DNA from: Elysia marginata
Lineage: Eukaryota > Mollusca > Gastropoda > Plakobranchidae
Direction of reading: 5' to 3'
Assembly: GCA_019649035.1 (NCBI GenBank)
Contig: BMAT01001425.1
Span: forward strand, 100,667-136,410
DNA: 35,744 nucleotides
Made by a program: the position numbers and the translations under genes
Part shown: positions 10,002 to 23,100 of the stretch, in pieces
How the letters are laid out: each line of letters opens with the position of its first letter
Numbering within the stretch: position 1 is the stretch's first letter
The notes under the pieces: generated by a model
Seen by the model: the letters and a program-made list of their open reading frames with translations, nothing else
What the model was told of the DNA's origin: nothing
Databases searched by the model: none

Positions 10002-10345
10002 CATAAACAACAAACAGAAAAACTCTATCATGCTTCTGTATGGAGTTATAGGCGCTTGAAGTTGGCAGGGTTAGGATTAGTGAAATTTCAGAAAGAGGAG
10101 AAAACAACATTTTAAGGTTCATAAAGGTATTGAAGCCTTAGCTACCATAGCAATTAAAATTAAACATCTAAAAATGAACTTTGAACACAAATTAAGTGTG
10201 AACACTGTTTAGAAATGGTTTTAGCATCAATATCTAAATTTTTAAAAATTTGACTTCTGGACACCCACTAAACTTTTGAAGCCTATATCTTCAAACTAAG
10301 CCTTTCGATTTACGACTCATTTGGACAGCATGTCAGACAAGTTTT
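10002..10345 (+). repeat. Dispersed repeat family R1, copy B (5'-truncated)
   Basis: Begins inside the family at AACAAACAGAAAAACTCTAT and keeps the downstream blocks, including AAACTGTTTAGAAATGGTTT (here ACACTGTTTAG) and ACACCCACTAAACTTTTG. It ends near GGACAGCATGTCAGACAAG. Confidence 0.8.
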
Positions 10346-10956
10346 CAGTGGTATCAAACTTAACCCCAGATAAGCCTGGGACACTGCAGCTGTGAGCCCC
10401 TGTCATCTGGGCTCAGGAGCAAAACTTCTCAGTTCAGAAACAAAAATGAGGAGAAAAAAATCTTTGTACGAGGGGTAGCAATTTGAAAAAAACAACCTTG
10501 TTTTCATGTGATCACAACAACACTGTGATTAGCTACATATCTTTAGAGTATTACGACTTTAGTGTTACGAAAGGGGTTGCTGCATCCCAATATTCCACAA
10601 TATTTTTCTGCTTTGTGGTAAAATATTTTGTTTGCGTTGGGTATTAAGTAACATTAGAATTAAATCGGGATTACAATTAAAAAAAATATTTTAAATATAT
10701 TAAAATTTTTGTGTCATGGTTTTAAGCTCTGGTGGGACTCGTCAGCGGCCATAGCAAAAATATCTGTTTCTGCTTGGTATTTTGAATACCTGGCGCAGCT
10801 GCAGGCCAGAACACAGGCAAGGGAAGTCTCTTATTTTCACGCAATTTTCGCATCCACTATGCAATTTGGATGCTGGCTTGTGGCACCCGTCACAGCCTGC
10901 GTCCCAACCACCAGGTGGTTGGTGGTCTTTAGAGTGACCTCTTCTCTATATGTCAT
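10346..10956. other. Intergenic, with a GC-richer patch and a 19-bp hairpin
   Basis: 10720-10950 is GC-richer than its surroundings and open in one plus-strand frame (10709-11089), but that frame runs into the R1 repeat and has no splice or family support. CCAACCACC-A-GGTGGTTGG at 10904-10922 is a perfect 9-bp-arm palindrome. Confidence 0.4.
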
Positions 10957-11372
10957 ACAACCAGTCAAAATGAGTCCTAAGTTGAAATTGGAAGGTAGTA
11001 AGATATTTGTATTACAGAGAAGCATATTTTCTCTATTTTCAAGTACACCAAACAGAAAGGCTCTATCATCGTTCTGGGTAAAGTTATAATTGTTTAAAGT
11101 TGGCAGGGTTAGGACTTGCAAAAATTTCACCAATGGAAGAAAGTTGCATTACAAGTTTAGACAACTAAGAAGGTCTAAGGCTTTAACAACCATAAACATT
11201 AAAATTAAACACACAAAACCTGAAATTTTAGCACGCATCAGGTATGAAAACTGTTCAGGAATGGTTATAGCATCAATATCTAAAATTTTCAAAAACGGAC
11301 GTCTGAACACCCACTAAACTTTGAATGCCAGGCTTTGCAACTTAAGACTCATTCCGATAACATGCCCGACAT
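10957..11372 (+). repeat. Dispersed repeat family R1, copy C
   Basis: Starts ATACAACCAGTCAAAATGAG and holds the full block order of the family, including GTTGGCAGGGTTAGGACTTG and ACACCCACTAAACTTTGAA. It ends near ACATGCCCGACATATA. Confidence 0.85.
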
Positions 11373-11987
11373 ATATTTAACACACATTCATATGGAACAA
11401 TTCATAAGAAAATCACGTTCAGCACAGTATAACAAGAAGTTAATTTAGCAGAAATTTATATATATTCAGGCACCTTGTAAGATTCTTAAATAATAGTATA
11501 AAGAAATAAAGCAAAGATGCCAAGAATACCATAATACATATCAAAGACAAAGTAACAGGAGTACATTTTTTTAAAAAAAAGGTTGTATAAATTATAGTAA
11601 AACATTTTAAACATATTTAAACCCCTCAGCGCTGAACAGATTTATTTCCATTACAAAAATGATAAAATTGAAACATAAACAAAAAAAACCTGTTATTTCA
11701 GCCAGTAATTCATGAGACAAAAATAAGTGACTTTATTAAACTCATTTTGTCCTTTTCTGCAAGTTCATGAATGCTCAAAACAAATTAATAAAGGCCCCAT
11801 AAAATTGTAAAAAAATGCTTTCACCCTAGAGGCTAGATTGCCTGATCTAATCAGTCATGAAATAGGAGGGTTTTTTTTTTTAATTTTAAACTAACACTTA
11901 GGGAACATATGATGCAAAAATATTAATGAACACTTATACTACGGTTAAGGGGTATTTTCAACCAAACTTTGACACATCTTACAAAAA
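11373..11987. other. Intergenic, AT-rich, no gene seen
   Basis: Poly-A/T-rich sequence before the assembly gap. Nothing recognisable. Confidence 0.5.
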
Positions 11988-12060
11988 NNNNNNNNNNNNN
12001 NNNNNNNNNNNNNNNNNNNNNNNNNNNNNNNNNNNNNNNNNNCCCCCCCCCCCCCCCCCC
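11988..12060. other. Assembly gap followed by a poly-C run
   Basis: 55 unknown bases (11988-12042) followed by 18 C's. The true length of the homopolymer and gap is not known. Any reading frame across it is unreliable. Confidence 0.98.
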
Positions 12061-12370
12061 ACAGCGTTGAAATTTGCCTATTTACACTACTTTAGTTGTA
12101 AACGCCAGCCGAGAGGCTTCCTAAGTTGCTGCAAACTTAGGAGATTTAAATATAATTACGGCCAGCGTGGAGCATCTGGGGTCATAAAACTCTGTCAGGA
12201 ATCAGGCAGCGCCCTACCTGGGAATATTAGCACTGACCACAGGCTAGCACATTGGTCAGCTGAGATTTCTTATAATACTGAAAATTCCCCATCTTTACCC
12301 CACAATACCTTCAAAACTACTTTTAGTACAATCATCGCTTTTTTTCTTAAACTCTTTTGCTTTGGCTGTT

Positions 12371-12674
12371 TGGTTGGTTGGTTGTTTGAACTTTAACTTC
12401 TCTTTTCAACTACAGGGTTATATCAGAGACGGCACTTGGGACAATTGAAAGCGTGCTGCCACACTGTGATGTAAGGAGCGCTTGCATACACCACATCCAG
12501 TCACATTATCCTGACACCAGGCCGACCAGACTTAGCACTAAATCCTGAATGCCAGACACTAGGCGGATCAGCTGCTAATACCAATCTTAAAGTCCTTGAT
12601 TTGACTCAGCCGGTGATCAAACCCACACCTCCCAATCTCTAAGCGAGTGTCTTACCGCTAGGCCACAGAGCCAG
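12371..12674 (-). mobile_element. tRNA-derived SINE, family X, copy 1
   Basis: Reads on the minus strand. The head at the right end is CTGGCTCTGTGGCCTAGCGG then TAAGACACTC (A-box region) and GTTTGATCACCGG (B-box region). The body contains GGTATTAGCAGCTGATCC and GGATAATGTGACTGG, and the 3' tail is CAACCAACCAACCAA (plus-strand TTGGTTGGTTGG). Nearly the same about 305-bp sequence recurs at 23402-23708. Confidence 0.8.
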
Positions 12675-13784
12675 TTTAAATTCTTGTGCAAAATCTCACC
12701 TAAAAGACGGTGAAAAAATTTATATTTCTACCTCAAAAACTGTGAGTGTGGTAATGATTTGAATTATGGTATTGTTTACACTACAAATTATTCTGAAATC
12801 AATTGTTTTTCTTTTTTAATTTTTATTACTATTAAACGACTCGTTTTATTTTTTTTCTGAAATGTTTGGTTATAAAGGTAAAGAGTTAGAGTTTACGTGG
12901 TGTGAATTTTGTCTTGTTGTAATCGTTATTTATGTATCTTTTCTAAAGAAGTTGCACTGAAAATGGAACTATGCCATTTTTTTTAAACACTTAAAAGCAA
13001 ATTTCCAAATTTTCTGGCTTTTCTTTTTTTAACCAAATAAAACTGCTGAAAAAAAAATAAAAGAATCGGAATACCTGCATAAATTGGAAAACTTGCACCC
13101 CTGATATCTACATCTAGATATTATTTACATCTAATTTATAATGAGATGTGGAACTAGCTAGATGTAGATCTGAGTCTAGGCAAAACATTAAAGTCTTGTT
13201 AATGTTATTTTCTTCTTTTGCATTCTATAAACAAGAGTTTTGAGTACAGGTATACCTATCTGTCAGTTTAATTATAGTTCATTTTCACTATTTGTAGAAG
13301 GAGCAAGTTGGCTAGTAACAATAATCACAGTAACAAACATGTATATAAAGTTGTTAAAAGCAAAATATTTTACAGCGATAATATTTTAGCATCCCTTAAG
13401 TAAGAACATTAATACTTATATATTTGTAAACATTGCACAGCAACTTTTATAAAAGGCAACACGGCTGCAAAGAAACATTTCAAACAGCAAGCAGATATGT
13501 AATTAAAGTAGTATTTTAAAAGAATAAAGATTGACACAATAAAACTTCTGTGACAATTTAAATACTATGACATTAAACTATGAGGCAAAAATAAATTGTA
13601 GAATAACTCATCTTTCAAAATTTTTGACCAAAGAAATCCTTTTGGTCTTTCTTTAGGGTGTATAAATATAAACTGGTCTGCCTTTAGGCCTTCAGAGAGA
13701 AATTTTACAGCTTGGTTAATTTGACTGCAAAACTCATAAAGCAATGCAAGACTGATTGATTATAATAAAGCCCTAAGTCAACAG
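12675..13784. other. Intergenic, AT-rich, no gene seen
   Basis: Long AT-rich stretch with poly-T and poly-A tracts and several TAGATCTAG/CTAGATGTAG motifs at 13110-13180. No coding exon recognised. Confidence 0.5.
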
Positions 13785-14068
13785 CGTTTTATTTTCATAT
13801 AGTGCCTAACCCACTAACATGCTCTCAGCGGTGCTTTACATAGGTTCCCCAACAGGCCATAACTAACGAAATAACCTGAACTCACAGAGGAGCAGCTATC
13901 AAAGCGCTTCACTCTAGCATACTAAAAAGATCTTTCACTGCCTGTAGTCAGGTACTCCTTTAACACATGAGGGAGGCAAAAAAAGTGTGTAAATAGCCTT
14001 ACATTCGAGCTTAACGTAGACCTGCCGAAAGCAGGACCTCTCGGTCCGAAAGCTGAAGGTCTATCAGA
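13785..14068 (-). mobile_element. tRNA-derived SINE, family Z, copy 2
   Basis: On the minus strand the head region is AGACCTTCAGCTTTCGGACC then GAGAGGTCCTGCTTTCGGCA, matching the tRNA-like head seen at 18646 and 9128. The body has GGCAGTGAAAGATC, and the tail has GGCACTATATGAAAATAAAA, the kind of tail SINEs share with a partner LINE. Confidence 0.65.
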
Positions 14069-15170
14069 TTATTCCTTTAACAAAATTGTAATTTGGTCCT
14101 CGTCATAATATTGGGAATGAGATTAGAGCTCAAATTATTATTCCTGTTGGCAAACTCCTTCTCTGAAGTCAATTGGTTGCAGGCAACAGTGATAATTATG
14201 GGCAGTATCAAAAGCTCTGATACTAAAAATACATTGAATCCCCTATCCAAGCAACCCAACATTTCTTTCATGAAAACAACAGGAAAAGATAATTAGCTAT
14301 AATTGTAAGAAGTAAAAAAAAAAAAAACCTGAGTAAGGAAAAAAAAACACAATTCCCCAAAATACAACAAAAACATGTCGCCTTTCAGGTGTTGGCTTAA
14401 CGACTTCATAAAAAAAAAATTAATAAGAGCATTACTCAGTAAGATCTAAATGGGTATATTTCATTTGCCTTGCATACACAGGGCGAATGGGTCAGAAGTC
14501 GGAAATTCCTTTTCCAAGAATATACCATTATGATTTATGATTTAAACTTTTTTTTTCTTTGTTTTTCTCTAGGTAAATCAACTAAAATTTAACAATCTTC
14601 GCATAAAATTTTAACAAATTTATAAAATTTTTGACATTTGAAAGCTTTGAAAAAATGGTTTTTACAGTGATAAATGGGACACCTGACTCCTACACCCTGG
14701 CCGCAAGAACTTTTCATATCAGTGGATACAACATTTTAAGCGATTGTGAATTTTACAACAAAAAAAAAAAAAACCCTGACGTTATGTCAAATGTGATTTT
14801 AATTATTGCATGCTTGAGCACGGTAAGTAGGGAGCATATGAAAATAAGTACCATTCTTTGATTTAAATTGCTTGAAACCGTCAGAAAACTTACACAGAGT
14901 TGACCAAAGAAATTCAATATTTTGAAACAGCACTAACTTTATTTACAGAAAGGATGATTACTGAAATTTTGTTTCCTGGGTTCTTTTCCTCTTGTCATCT
15001 TGCCAGAGGATTTGCAGGACCATCAGCTTACGATCTTCTGACCAAACTCTCAATCAGTGGTAAAAAACAAAACAAAGCCCTGAAACTGCTCGCCGAAACA
15101 GCAAAAAACAGTTCCAGTTGTATTTGGAGCATGAGAAATGAGCATTTGCTTCATAAAGAGTAAAAATACT
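14069..15170. other. Intergenic, weak open frames only
   Basis: Open frames at 14631-14861 and 14900-15163 (plus) are of ordinary length for chance in AT-rich DNA. A CTTGCATACACAGGGCGAAT-type block at 14470 resembles blocks at 19163 and 34586, so part of this is dispersed repeat. No gene called. Confidence 0.4.
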
Positions 15171-15173
15171 CTG

Positions 15174-15395
15174 ATCCCAGGGAGTTCAGTTGGCTGAAGC
15201 GACATAACACCACTTGTAATCCGTACATCCAGGTTTGAACCCCAAAGCAGGCATAAAAAAAAGGTAGCAGGGAGGTATCTGGAGTCATGACCCAGATGTG
15301 GCCCGGCCCCCCCTCCCCCAGCGTCAGAACTTTAGGGCCGAAACACTTGCTATGAGGGGGGTTTCCTCTCTGAAGACTTCCTGCTATCTAGCTGC
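15174..15395 (+). mobile_element. Probable tRNA-derived SINE
   Basis: GTTCAGTTGGCTGAAGCGA resembles an A-box region and AGGTTTGAACCCC a B-box, about 45 bases apart. They are followed by a GC-richer body with a poly-C patch. No second copy was found in the window, so the call rests on the split polymerase III-type promoter. Confidence 0.5.
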
Positions 15396-16620
15396 CGATG
15401 AGTATCTTACTACTTTTCCAACAAAAACAAAGCTAAGATAGATTTATAAAATTATGTCATGCCCTTACATTTTATTGATTATGATTGAAATATTTTTGTG
15501 TTCTTGTGTATGGTCCAAAATGGTGCAAGAGACATATTCTTGTTGCAGCTTAACCTTTGAACTGTAAGCTGTCACTCCCAGTGTAGCTGTCCACCTCTAA
15601 CCTTATGAACCATGTACCCATGCGTGCACTGTGTGTAGCTTATTAGGCTTTTGCTTTCCCTATAGTGGGCATGAAGCTTCATCAGGTCACTTTCATCCTG
15701 GCCTGCACACCTGGATCCTACGTGCACCCGATCCTATTCACTTCCCTCCCACCAAGACTGAGCAATGGGTACCATTGTCAACACATTGATCATGAACGGC
15801 ATGATGAGCTACCGTTGTGGGCAATGATATTGTGTGAAAACCCCACAAAATAAGTTATATGACTAAGATTTTTTTTTTCAGCAAGTTTTCTGATGACTTT
15901 TATCATGAGTTTCAAACTATTGGTTAACACAAAATGCTGAAACTGAGAAAAAGGAAAGAGACCTGGTTGTTACACTCAATGTCTACAATGTAGTAACAAA
16001 AAAAAAAAGGTTTTAATGAGAATTTCTTGAAATTAGGGAAAAAAAAAAACAACAAAAAAACTGACAGATTCACTATCAAGAAAATAACGATGATTGAGTA
16101 TTATACAAAATCTACATTATATGTCTCAAAAACTGGATAATATGTGTCACGTCCATGGTGAATGAGTTGATATCACAAGTTTCACCTTTAAGAAGTTGCT
16201 TTTAAAACAAGACATTTTTATAAGCTCCTTTTTAAAATAAGAAGAACAATTAGACCTTGAAATGGTGTTTTCTCAAAAGCTTTGTTTCCAACATCCAACC
16301 CTGGATGCTGGACCTATGGTTATTGCTTTTGAAGATTCCTTCACATATCATAAACTTTTATGCAAGGGCATAACAAAAAATGAGAATATTTTTACCCAGT
16401 GATCAATAAAAGCTTCCCCCCTAAAAAAAAACAAAAAACAACAAACCAAAAAAGTTAAAATAAAAAGCGGTTACGTAGCAATGATTAACTAAATAATAAC
16501 TAGCAGCATTAGAGAAGAAGGAATCTGGTCTTAAGTCATCTGGCCTCACAGCATCAAGGCATAGGTTTGCAGCTTTCCTACTTTTGCCAGGTCTTTAGAG
16601 ACAAAGTTGCAAACTTGACG
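15396..16620. other. Region downstream of the kinase gene, no second gene seen
   Basis: AT-rich with poly-A tracts. A GC-richer piece at 15590-15790 has a plus-strand open frame (15665-15853) without family features. ATTAAA on the minus strand at 16017-16012 could serve as a weak poly(A) signal for the kinase transcript about 800 bases after its stop, but nothing closer was found. Confidence 0.35.
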
Positions 16621-16639
16621 CTGCTTGTGCTAGGAAGGC

Positions 16640-16750
16640 ACACAGGGCAGCACATAAAATTTTTCTCCACAGTACTCCAGAACAAGGATCAAACCAAAGA
16701 CTTCTGGCATGGTGGTCAACAGCCCTATCCATTGAACCACAAGCTCATCC
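16640..16750 (-). mobile_element. tRNA-derived SINE fragment in the kinase 3' UTR region
   Basis: On the minus strand GTGGTTCAATGGATAGGGC (16740-16722) is an A-box and GGTTTGATCC (16695-16686) a B-box, spaced about as in a tRNA. It begins about 75 bases after the kinase stop codon and is in the sense direction of that gene, so it is probably part of the 3' UTR. Confidence 0.6.
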
Positions 16751-16824
16751 TCACTGTCGCTTGTCATAAAGCAATAAAAAAAAAAAATAATTGAAAAAAA
16801 TGACACGGTAACTGTACATAACAT

Positions 16825-17167
16825 TTACAATCTCAAGGCATCCAATTTTTCCTCTAATTCCACGAAAGGAGGTCGTTTTTTGGGATCCTCCTCCCAGCAG
16901 GTTTCCATGATGTTGTAAAGTCTTTGTGGCATAAGCTGGTGCCGTTCTGGACGCCAGCCAGACTGGTAAACAGCTTTCATGGCCTCCGGTTCTTTTGTAA
17001 CATCCTTGGGGTTTCTTTCTCTGATGGCCTCCTTCATTAAAAGGGTCACCTTTTCTCCCTGAGGGTGAAACACCATCCAAAGGAGAATCCCAAAACTCCA
17101 CACGTCTCCTTTGGTGGTAAAGAGACTCTCAGAAAGACATACGACTCCCAAGCATTCTGGTGGCCAT
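16825..17167 (-). CDS. JAK-like kinase, last coding exon (kinase C-lobe and stop)
   Basis: Acceptor CTCTCTCAG|A. The first base completes Gln478 of the previous exon, then 113 codons and TAA. It holds WPPEC (479-483) where kinases usually have APE, then [11 protein letters not shown] (helix F, Asp499), a charged loop, [10 protein letters not shown] (helix H-I, with the conserved Arg that pairs with the APE Glu) and a short end LDALRL. The protein stops a few residues after helix I, as JAKs do, with no further domain. Confidence 0.9.
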
Positions 17168-20100
17168 CTGAGAGAGAGGGAGGGTGGGCAGGCGGCAGAG
17201 GTTAAGGTAGAGATAAATAGTTTCATTATTTAGCTAAAAGTTGTTTCGTTTTAGCTAATGGAGGCATCTTTTAAACAAGAGACAGAAAATTTTAAAAAAA
17301 TGTAACTAAAAACTGTCAGACGTCTTGTTCACATGTCAAAATATTATAATGTGTGAGGCAAATTGGGTAAATCAGCCACAAGAAAGAATTTAGACATCTT
17401 GAATTTTTCAACACTTTCCAATAGATTTTGAATCCGCTAGAACCTCTCTAGCTGTTTTTTTTTTTTTTTCAAATCTTGACTTATTTCATTTTATGAACCA
17501 AATAAAGTTCTTGGTTATAAGACAAAAATTTTAAGCATAAAGGGCTCTAACTCAAAACTGGTCTCGGCAACTTGTGTCTCATTTTCCCTGGTTGCCTTAC
17601 ATATGTCTTGCAACCACACAAAAATTGTAAGTAGAAATTGGAAGATACTCAGATATTGGTATCACAGAAAAGGCTTAAGCTTATTTTCTCTACTTTTAAA
17701 CAACAAACAGAAAAGCTCTATCATGCTTTGATATGTAGTTATGAGTCGGCAGGGTTAGGACTTGTGAAATTTCAAAAAAGGGGAGAAAATAGCATTTGCC
17801 TTGCCACCAGTCAAAATGACTCTTATATCAAAATTGGAAGGTAGATCTAATCAGATATTGCCACCGTTGAAATGCTTCCTTTCTCTACTTTCAAATACAA
17901 CAAACAGAAAGGCTCTATCATGATTCTGTATTAAGTTATAGCCATTTCAGTTGGCAAGGTTAGGACTTGCAAAACTTCTGAAAAGGGAGAAAATAGCATT
18001 TAAAATTTAGATGACTATAAAGGTGTCAGCCCCTAGCAACCATTCTAATCAAAATTAAACACATAAAACATAAAATTTTTATATGAACTAGGTGTGATAA
18101 CTGTATAGAAATGGTTTTAGCGCCAATATCTATAATAGAAAAAAAATTGACTTTAGAACACTCACTAAACTTCAAAGGCCAACATCTTAAAACGAAACGG
18201 CTCATTAGGAGAGAACGCAAGACATTTAAAGCTAAGACGATTATGAAGGTGTAGTGGCCTAAGCAACCATACTAATTAGAAATGAACACAAATAACATGA
18301 AACTTCAACATGAACTAGGTGTTAAAACTGTTTAGAAATGGTTTTAGCGCCAATATCTATAATAGAAAAAAATTTGACTTTCGAACACCCACTAAACTTT
18401 GAAAGCATCTATCTCAAAACTAAGCCATTCGACTTACGACTCATTCTGGCAAATTTGTATATTTGCAGCCAGGAATTCAATGCAGCTGCTCCTTCTCAGT
18501 AATAGACAAAAGTAGAAGAGAATTATCTCTTGCTGAGAAATTTGAACTTTATCTGTTTACTTGAAAAAAAATGAGTAAATCAGGACTGCAAGCTTGTTGT
18601 ACACATAAAAGCAGGAATTTTTTTGGATAGGCTTTTGTTTGGCATGTGGCAATGTGGTCTAGTGTTAAAAGCTTAGCTTTCGGACTGAGAAGTCTGGGGT
18701 TCAAGTCCTGCTTTTGGCAGGTCAATCTTAAAAGGACAATAGTCCTTTCTGAAGGACTGAACGACTATCTGCCCATAGTAGGACTCAAATCCCGACTTCT
18801 CAGTCCAAAAGCCGAGCGTCTACCACCAGACCACCACGCTACACTGTCTACATTTTCACATGAGAATAATTTAGATCAACACTCACTGTGGCCACGGAAT
18901 AGCTTGTTCTGTTCTGCAGCGATAAAAATTGTAATCATCGTCCAGTATACGGGACAAGCCGAAATCCGAGACTTTAGCCCGCAGTTGACCCGAGCCTATA
19001 TTCTTGAGCAGCACATTGCGGGGAGCCAGGTCTCGATGAACAATGTCTTTGCCACTAAGGTACACCATCCCCTGCAGCATCAAAAAACAAATCAAGTCCA
19101 GCCTTTAAAAATGTTGAGGATTCCCTTACTATAAATAGGAAAACATTTTGTATCCATTTATCTTGCTCCAGGGCAAATGAGGCAGACGTCAGAAATCACC
19201 TTTTTTTTTTTTCAAGAGACGCAATGTAAAGATCCAAGTATTCTCCTTTTCCCCTATATTTCAAATTTAGCAAAACTTTCATATGTTTTCACAAAACAGT
19301 GATGATTCTGTGAAATCTCTGACTTTTCAAAGCTTACAACAGCAATGGCTTTGAAGGTGAAAACTGTGAACTCTTGACTCACTCACCCACTAGCTGGCGG
19401 CAAGACATTAGCATTAATTCCCAAAACACCAAATTCATTAACAAATTGTTTAAGTAGCACACCTTTGAATATTGTTTGTGAGTTAAAAAAACAAAACAAA
19501 AAAAGAAACTCATTTTGAGCCAACAAAATTTAATGATACAAAGAAAACCCAAACTGCGCACTTGATAACTGAGTTATCATCATCATTTCTATCTTTACTG
19601 TTAAATATGTATAAATACATTTATATGTGATATAAAGCTGTGAAAACAAATTTCCTATGGGATGAATAAAATGTATCTTATAAAATCAGGTAGACAGAGG
19701 GAGAGACAGAAAGATAGAGGAAGACACTGCTTATGTTCACGTTACTCCATCTCAATGCCTAAAATACTCTTTTCCAAAATTTTGTGCTTGCATATCTCTT
19801 TCTCTCATGTAGTTCTTGAAGTGCTCAAAATTATATTGACATAAAATGAAGAACCTTGCATAAAACAATTCACCTAGCCAAGTTCTTCCATCTGGCATAA
19901 AATTTTTTCTTTGATAACTAAACTGCCCTTGTTTTGGTGTTGCTCTGATTTCGCTAAACATCATGAGAATTTAAAAACTTTTTCTCAATTAACTTTTCCC
20001 AAAGCAGCAGCACATATTGACACACACCTTAACGACGTCAGAACAGAGGCCCTTCAAAATCTGTAGAGTTTGTTCCGACTGGTACTTTCTTTTGTTGCAT

Positions 20101-23100
20101 TTTGAAAGGTAAACCTTCAGAGTTTCTTCATCCATGTACTCGGACACAAGAACAAGCTGCTCACGGTTCTCATCTGCAGAGGACATTTAGTCGCATAGAG
20201 GCTTTCATGCAGATGATGCAAAGCTATATTTTAATTGAATTAATACTCAACAGGGAAAATAACTACAGTATCATCCACTTAGATCACCATTTTGACGCAT
20301 CAACACGTGTTTGTATGATGGAATTTTTTTCTTCTATTATTAATATTAAACAATTCTTCTTAGTTCTATAATCTTGCTATACAAATCTTCTTATAGGCCT
20401 ATTGACTTTTCCCCTGACCATTTTTTTTTTGCTTTATCGACATGCAGACTATCCAGTTGATTAGAAAAGACAGTAAAAAAAAGAAAGAACAAAATGAACT
20501 AGAATGGCATTTAAAAAAAAAACCAAATGATTTCATTTACTAAAAACAAAAAAGACAAAGAACACATCAAAATAAATGTCTCCTATGCTTGTTCCCGTAA
20601 AAAACCAGGACTGGTTGGGTCGGTGTCAGTTAAATGCGATCAGCTGAGGCTAAGTCATGGTATCCCCGCTAGTCTCTGGGTGGCAGCCCGTAAATTGTCA
20701 TTGGGACCCAAGCCCTGATAGCACCTTTGAAGTGGAATTGGGTTTGTAAAAATACCCTTCAATCAATCAATCACCCGTAAAAAACAAAACAAGGGAAGGA
20801 ATTAGCTATGTAATAATGGTATCAGCATTATTGACCTTCCCTTACTTCCCTCTTTCTGTAAAATATTAGCATAACTACTTGAACTTGAGATCCCACAGAG
20901 CCTCATTAGCTTTCACGTACTAATGTATCTGACAAAAAATGCTATTTTTTCAGCCAGAGACATTTTTCCATCAAAATTTGGTGACAGTCATGTAAAACAA
21001 GTCATAATATCAAACGTTATAACCAAATATGACATTTCTATGGCAAACAGTTATCTCACAATCAAACTTTACACGGCTCTCCTGCAAAAGTACCTAAATG
21101 TCGGTTACGCTTGTACTAGTTATCACGGACGATGACTGTAAATATTTCTTATCCTTAATATTGTTAATGCTCAGAATATGAATAGCTTTTGCTCAATAAT
21201 CCCTCTATGGACTCACAAATTAGGTTGCCGACCATCAGAAGCTCCAAGACATTCTCATGCCTCAGCTGGGCAGCAATGCTGATCTCCTTGCGGAAACTTT
21301 CCTCCGAGTATCCCTTTATTTCATGCATCATCTTCACAGCAACGTCTCGCTCCTCCGGCTGAACGGAGCTGCCGAAAGGAACCGGAGTGTTCTCCATCAT
21401 CTTCATCTTTCCCTTCCATACTGTACCGTAGTAGCCCTGAGGGTGTTCAATTCAACGCATCCTATTTTTAGAAAACTTCCGAATTGACCCATCCAACGTA
21501 ACTTAATTCATTTGGGGAATCTTATGTCTCACAACCAAAACTTAATGAGTCAAATATAAAAAAACTTTCACTTAAACAAGTGCCTTTTAGAAGTTAATTT
21601 ATCCCTCTTTCTCTCTCGATTAAATCTTGTTTAAAACTTTACTTTCACCAAACTTTGATAATGTGGAAAAACTAGGGAGATTGCGTAATATGAAACTCCA
21701 ATGCCTTGCATTACAAAAAAAATACAACATCCGACTAATTTGCATGGTGGTTGCAAGACATAATTTGAAGCCAATATCTAAAACTATGCAGAGCAGTGCC
21801 ATTACCATTACTAACACAAGGGCGCTAAGGCTGAATGGACTTCTTTTTAAAAAGCCTAGAGTAGCAATTACCCCTTCAATGAGTCTCATATGGACCTGCA
21901 AAGGCTAAACATGTTCCCCGCTGGGAACACTAAGCAAGGATGGGTCCCATGTCAAGTCACGCTATATACCCCATGGTATCCATATTTGCATGATAGGCTC
22001 AATCTCAGGATTGTTGGACAAAACGTAAATTGATTTTCAAATAACACGACTGATTGTAATTTTAAAGCTAAATTTTGTTCCCATAGACTTCAAAATATCC
22101 AAAATAGGACTGTATATTTGTATTGGATTGAAGGGCTCAGATGAGAAAAAAACAGAAAAAACAAAAACATAGCCTACAGATCCCAGGGGGGTTTTCTCGA
22201 GCACCAAGTTTTCACACGGGATGAAATCCTTGTATCTCTGTTGGAGAAGTTCTCGCAGCTGTTCCACAGAAGGGGCTATTATGGATAAGAAAAAAAGAAG
22301 AAAATTTTACCTTAGTTTTATTTTCTTTTCATGTCTCATAAATTCAAGGACGTTTTATCTTACCAGGTGAAATTGCCATACAAGGTAAAGAGGAAGAGGA
22401 ACAGAAACATCTTAAACTACTTTCATCATAATTCATTTCTCTGAACATTAAAATATCATGTGTTCCATCAAATGAAACTAATGGTAAAATCTTGATTTTT
22501 TTTTTTTTGTAATATTTCTAAAAACTATGTTAAAAAAGAGACTTTGATAAGAACGGAAAAAAATTACTTAGATATCTTAGTTACATCTTGAGTTTTTGCA
22601 TATTAAAAATAGGGTATCATTTGTATAAAAAACTTATCTTTTCAATATCTAAAATAAAGCTAACAACTTTTGGTGACACATATTTGCACAACACTGGCCC
22701 TGAGATATGGAACAACTTACCCTGCTTGATGACTTCCTCTAAAATCTTGACGAATTGTCAAAAAGAGTTTAAAAATATGCCTAATCATATCTTTGTCAAT
22801 TCATTTTAAGATTATTTTTTGTTAACCTTTTGCGAAATTTGGCTTTGTTGCTCAGCATAACTGTGTCGCCACAAGAGCAGCGGCACTAATGCCCAGCGAA
22901 CATTACATTTGAAAGCCACTTCAACCCATATGCAGGGTGTTGCAGGCGCAAATCACAAATTCAAGCATTGCCTGTAGCTGGGTACCGATTTTAAAGGTGG
23001 ACTGGCGGAAAGTTAGGGTAAATTGCTTTCCCAAGGCAATTTCAACATGGCATGGTCGGGAATCAAAACCGCAACCGCTGGATCACGAGTCTGACGCATT

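Noticed and set aside
10709..11089. 126-codon plus-strand frame
   Set aside because: Its C-terminal third lies in R1 repeat copy C, and it has no splice or domain support.
11926..12396. 156-codon open frame
   Set aside because: It crosses the 55-base N gap and the poly-C run, so the frame is not real evidence.
14900..15163. 87-codon plus-strand frame
   Set aside because: Ordinary chance length for this region, no recognisable motif, ends just before a SINE. Kept out for lack of evidence.
18655..18708. Functional tRNA gene
   Set aside because: A- and B-boxes are present but the acceptor stem does not pair and the sequence is shared with dispersed SINE copies.
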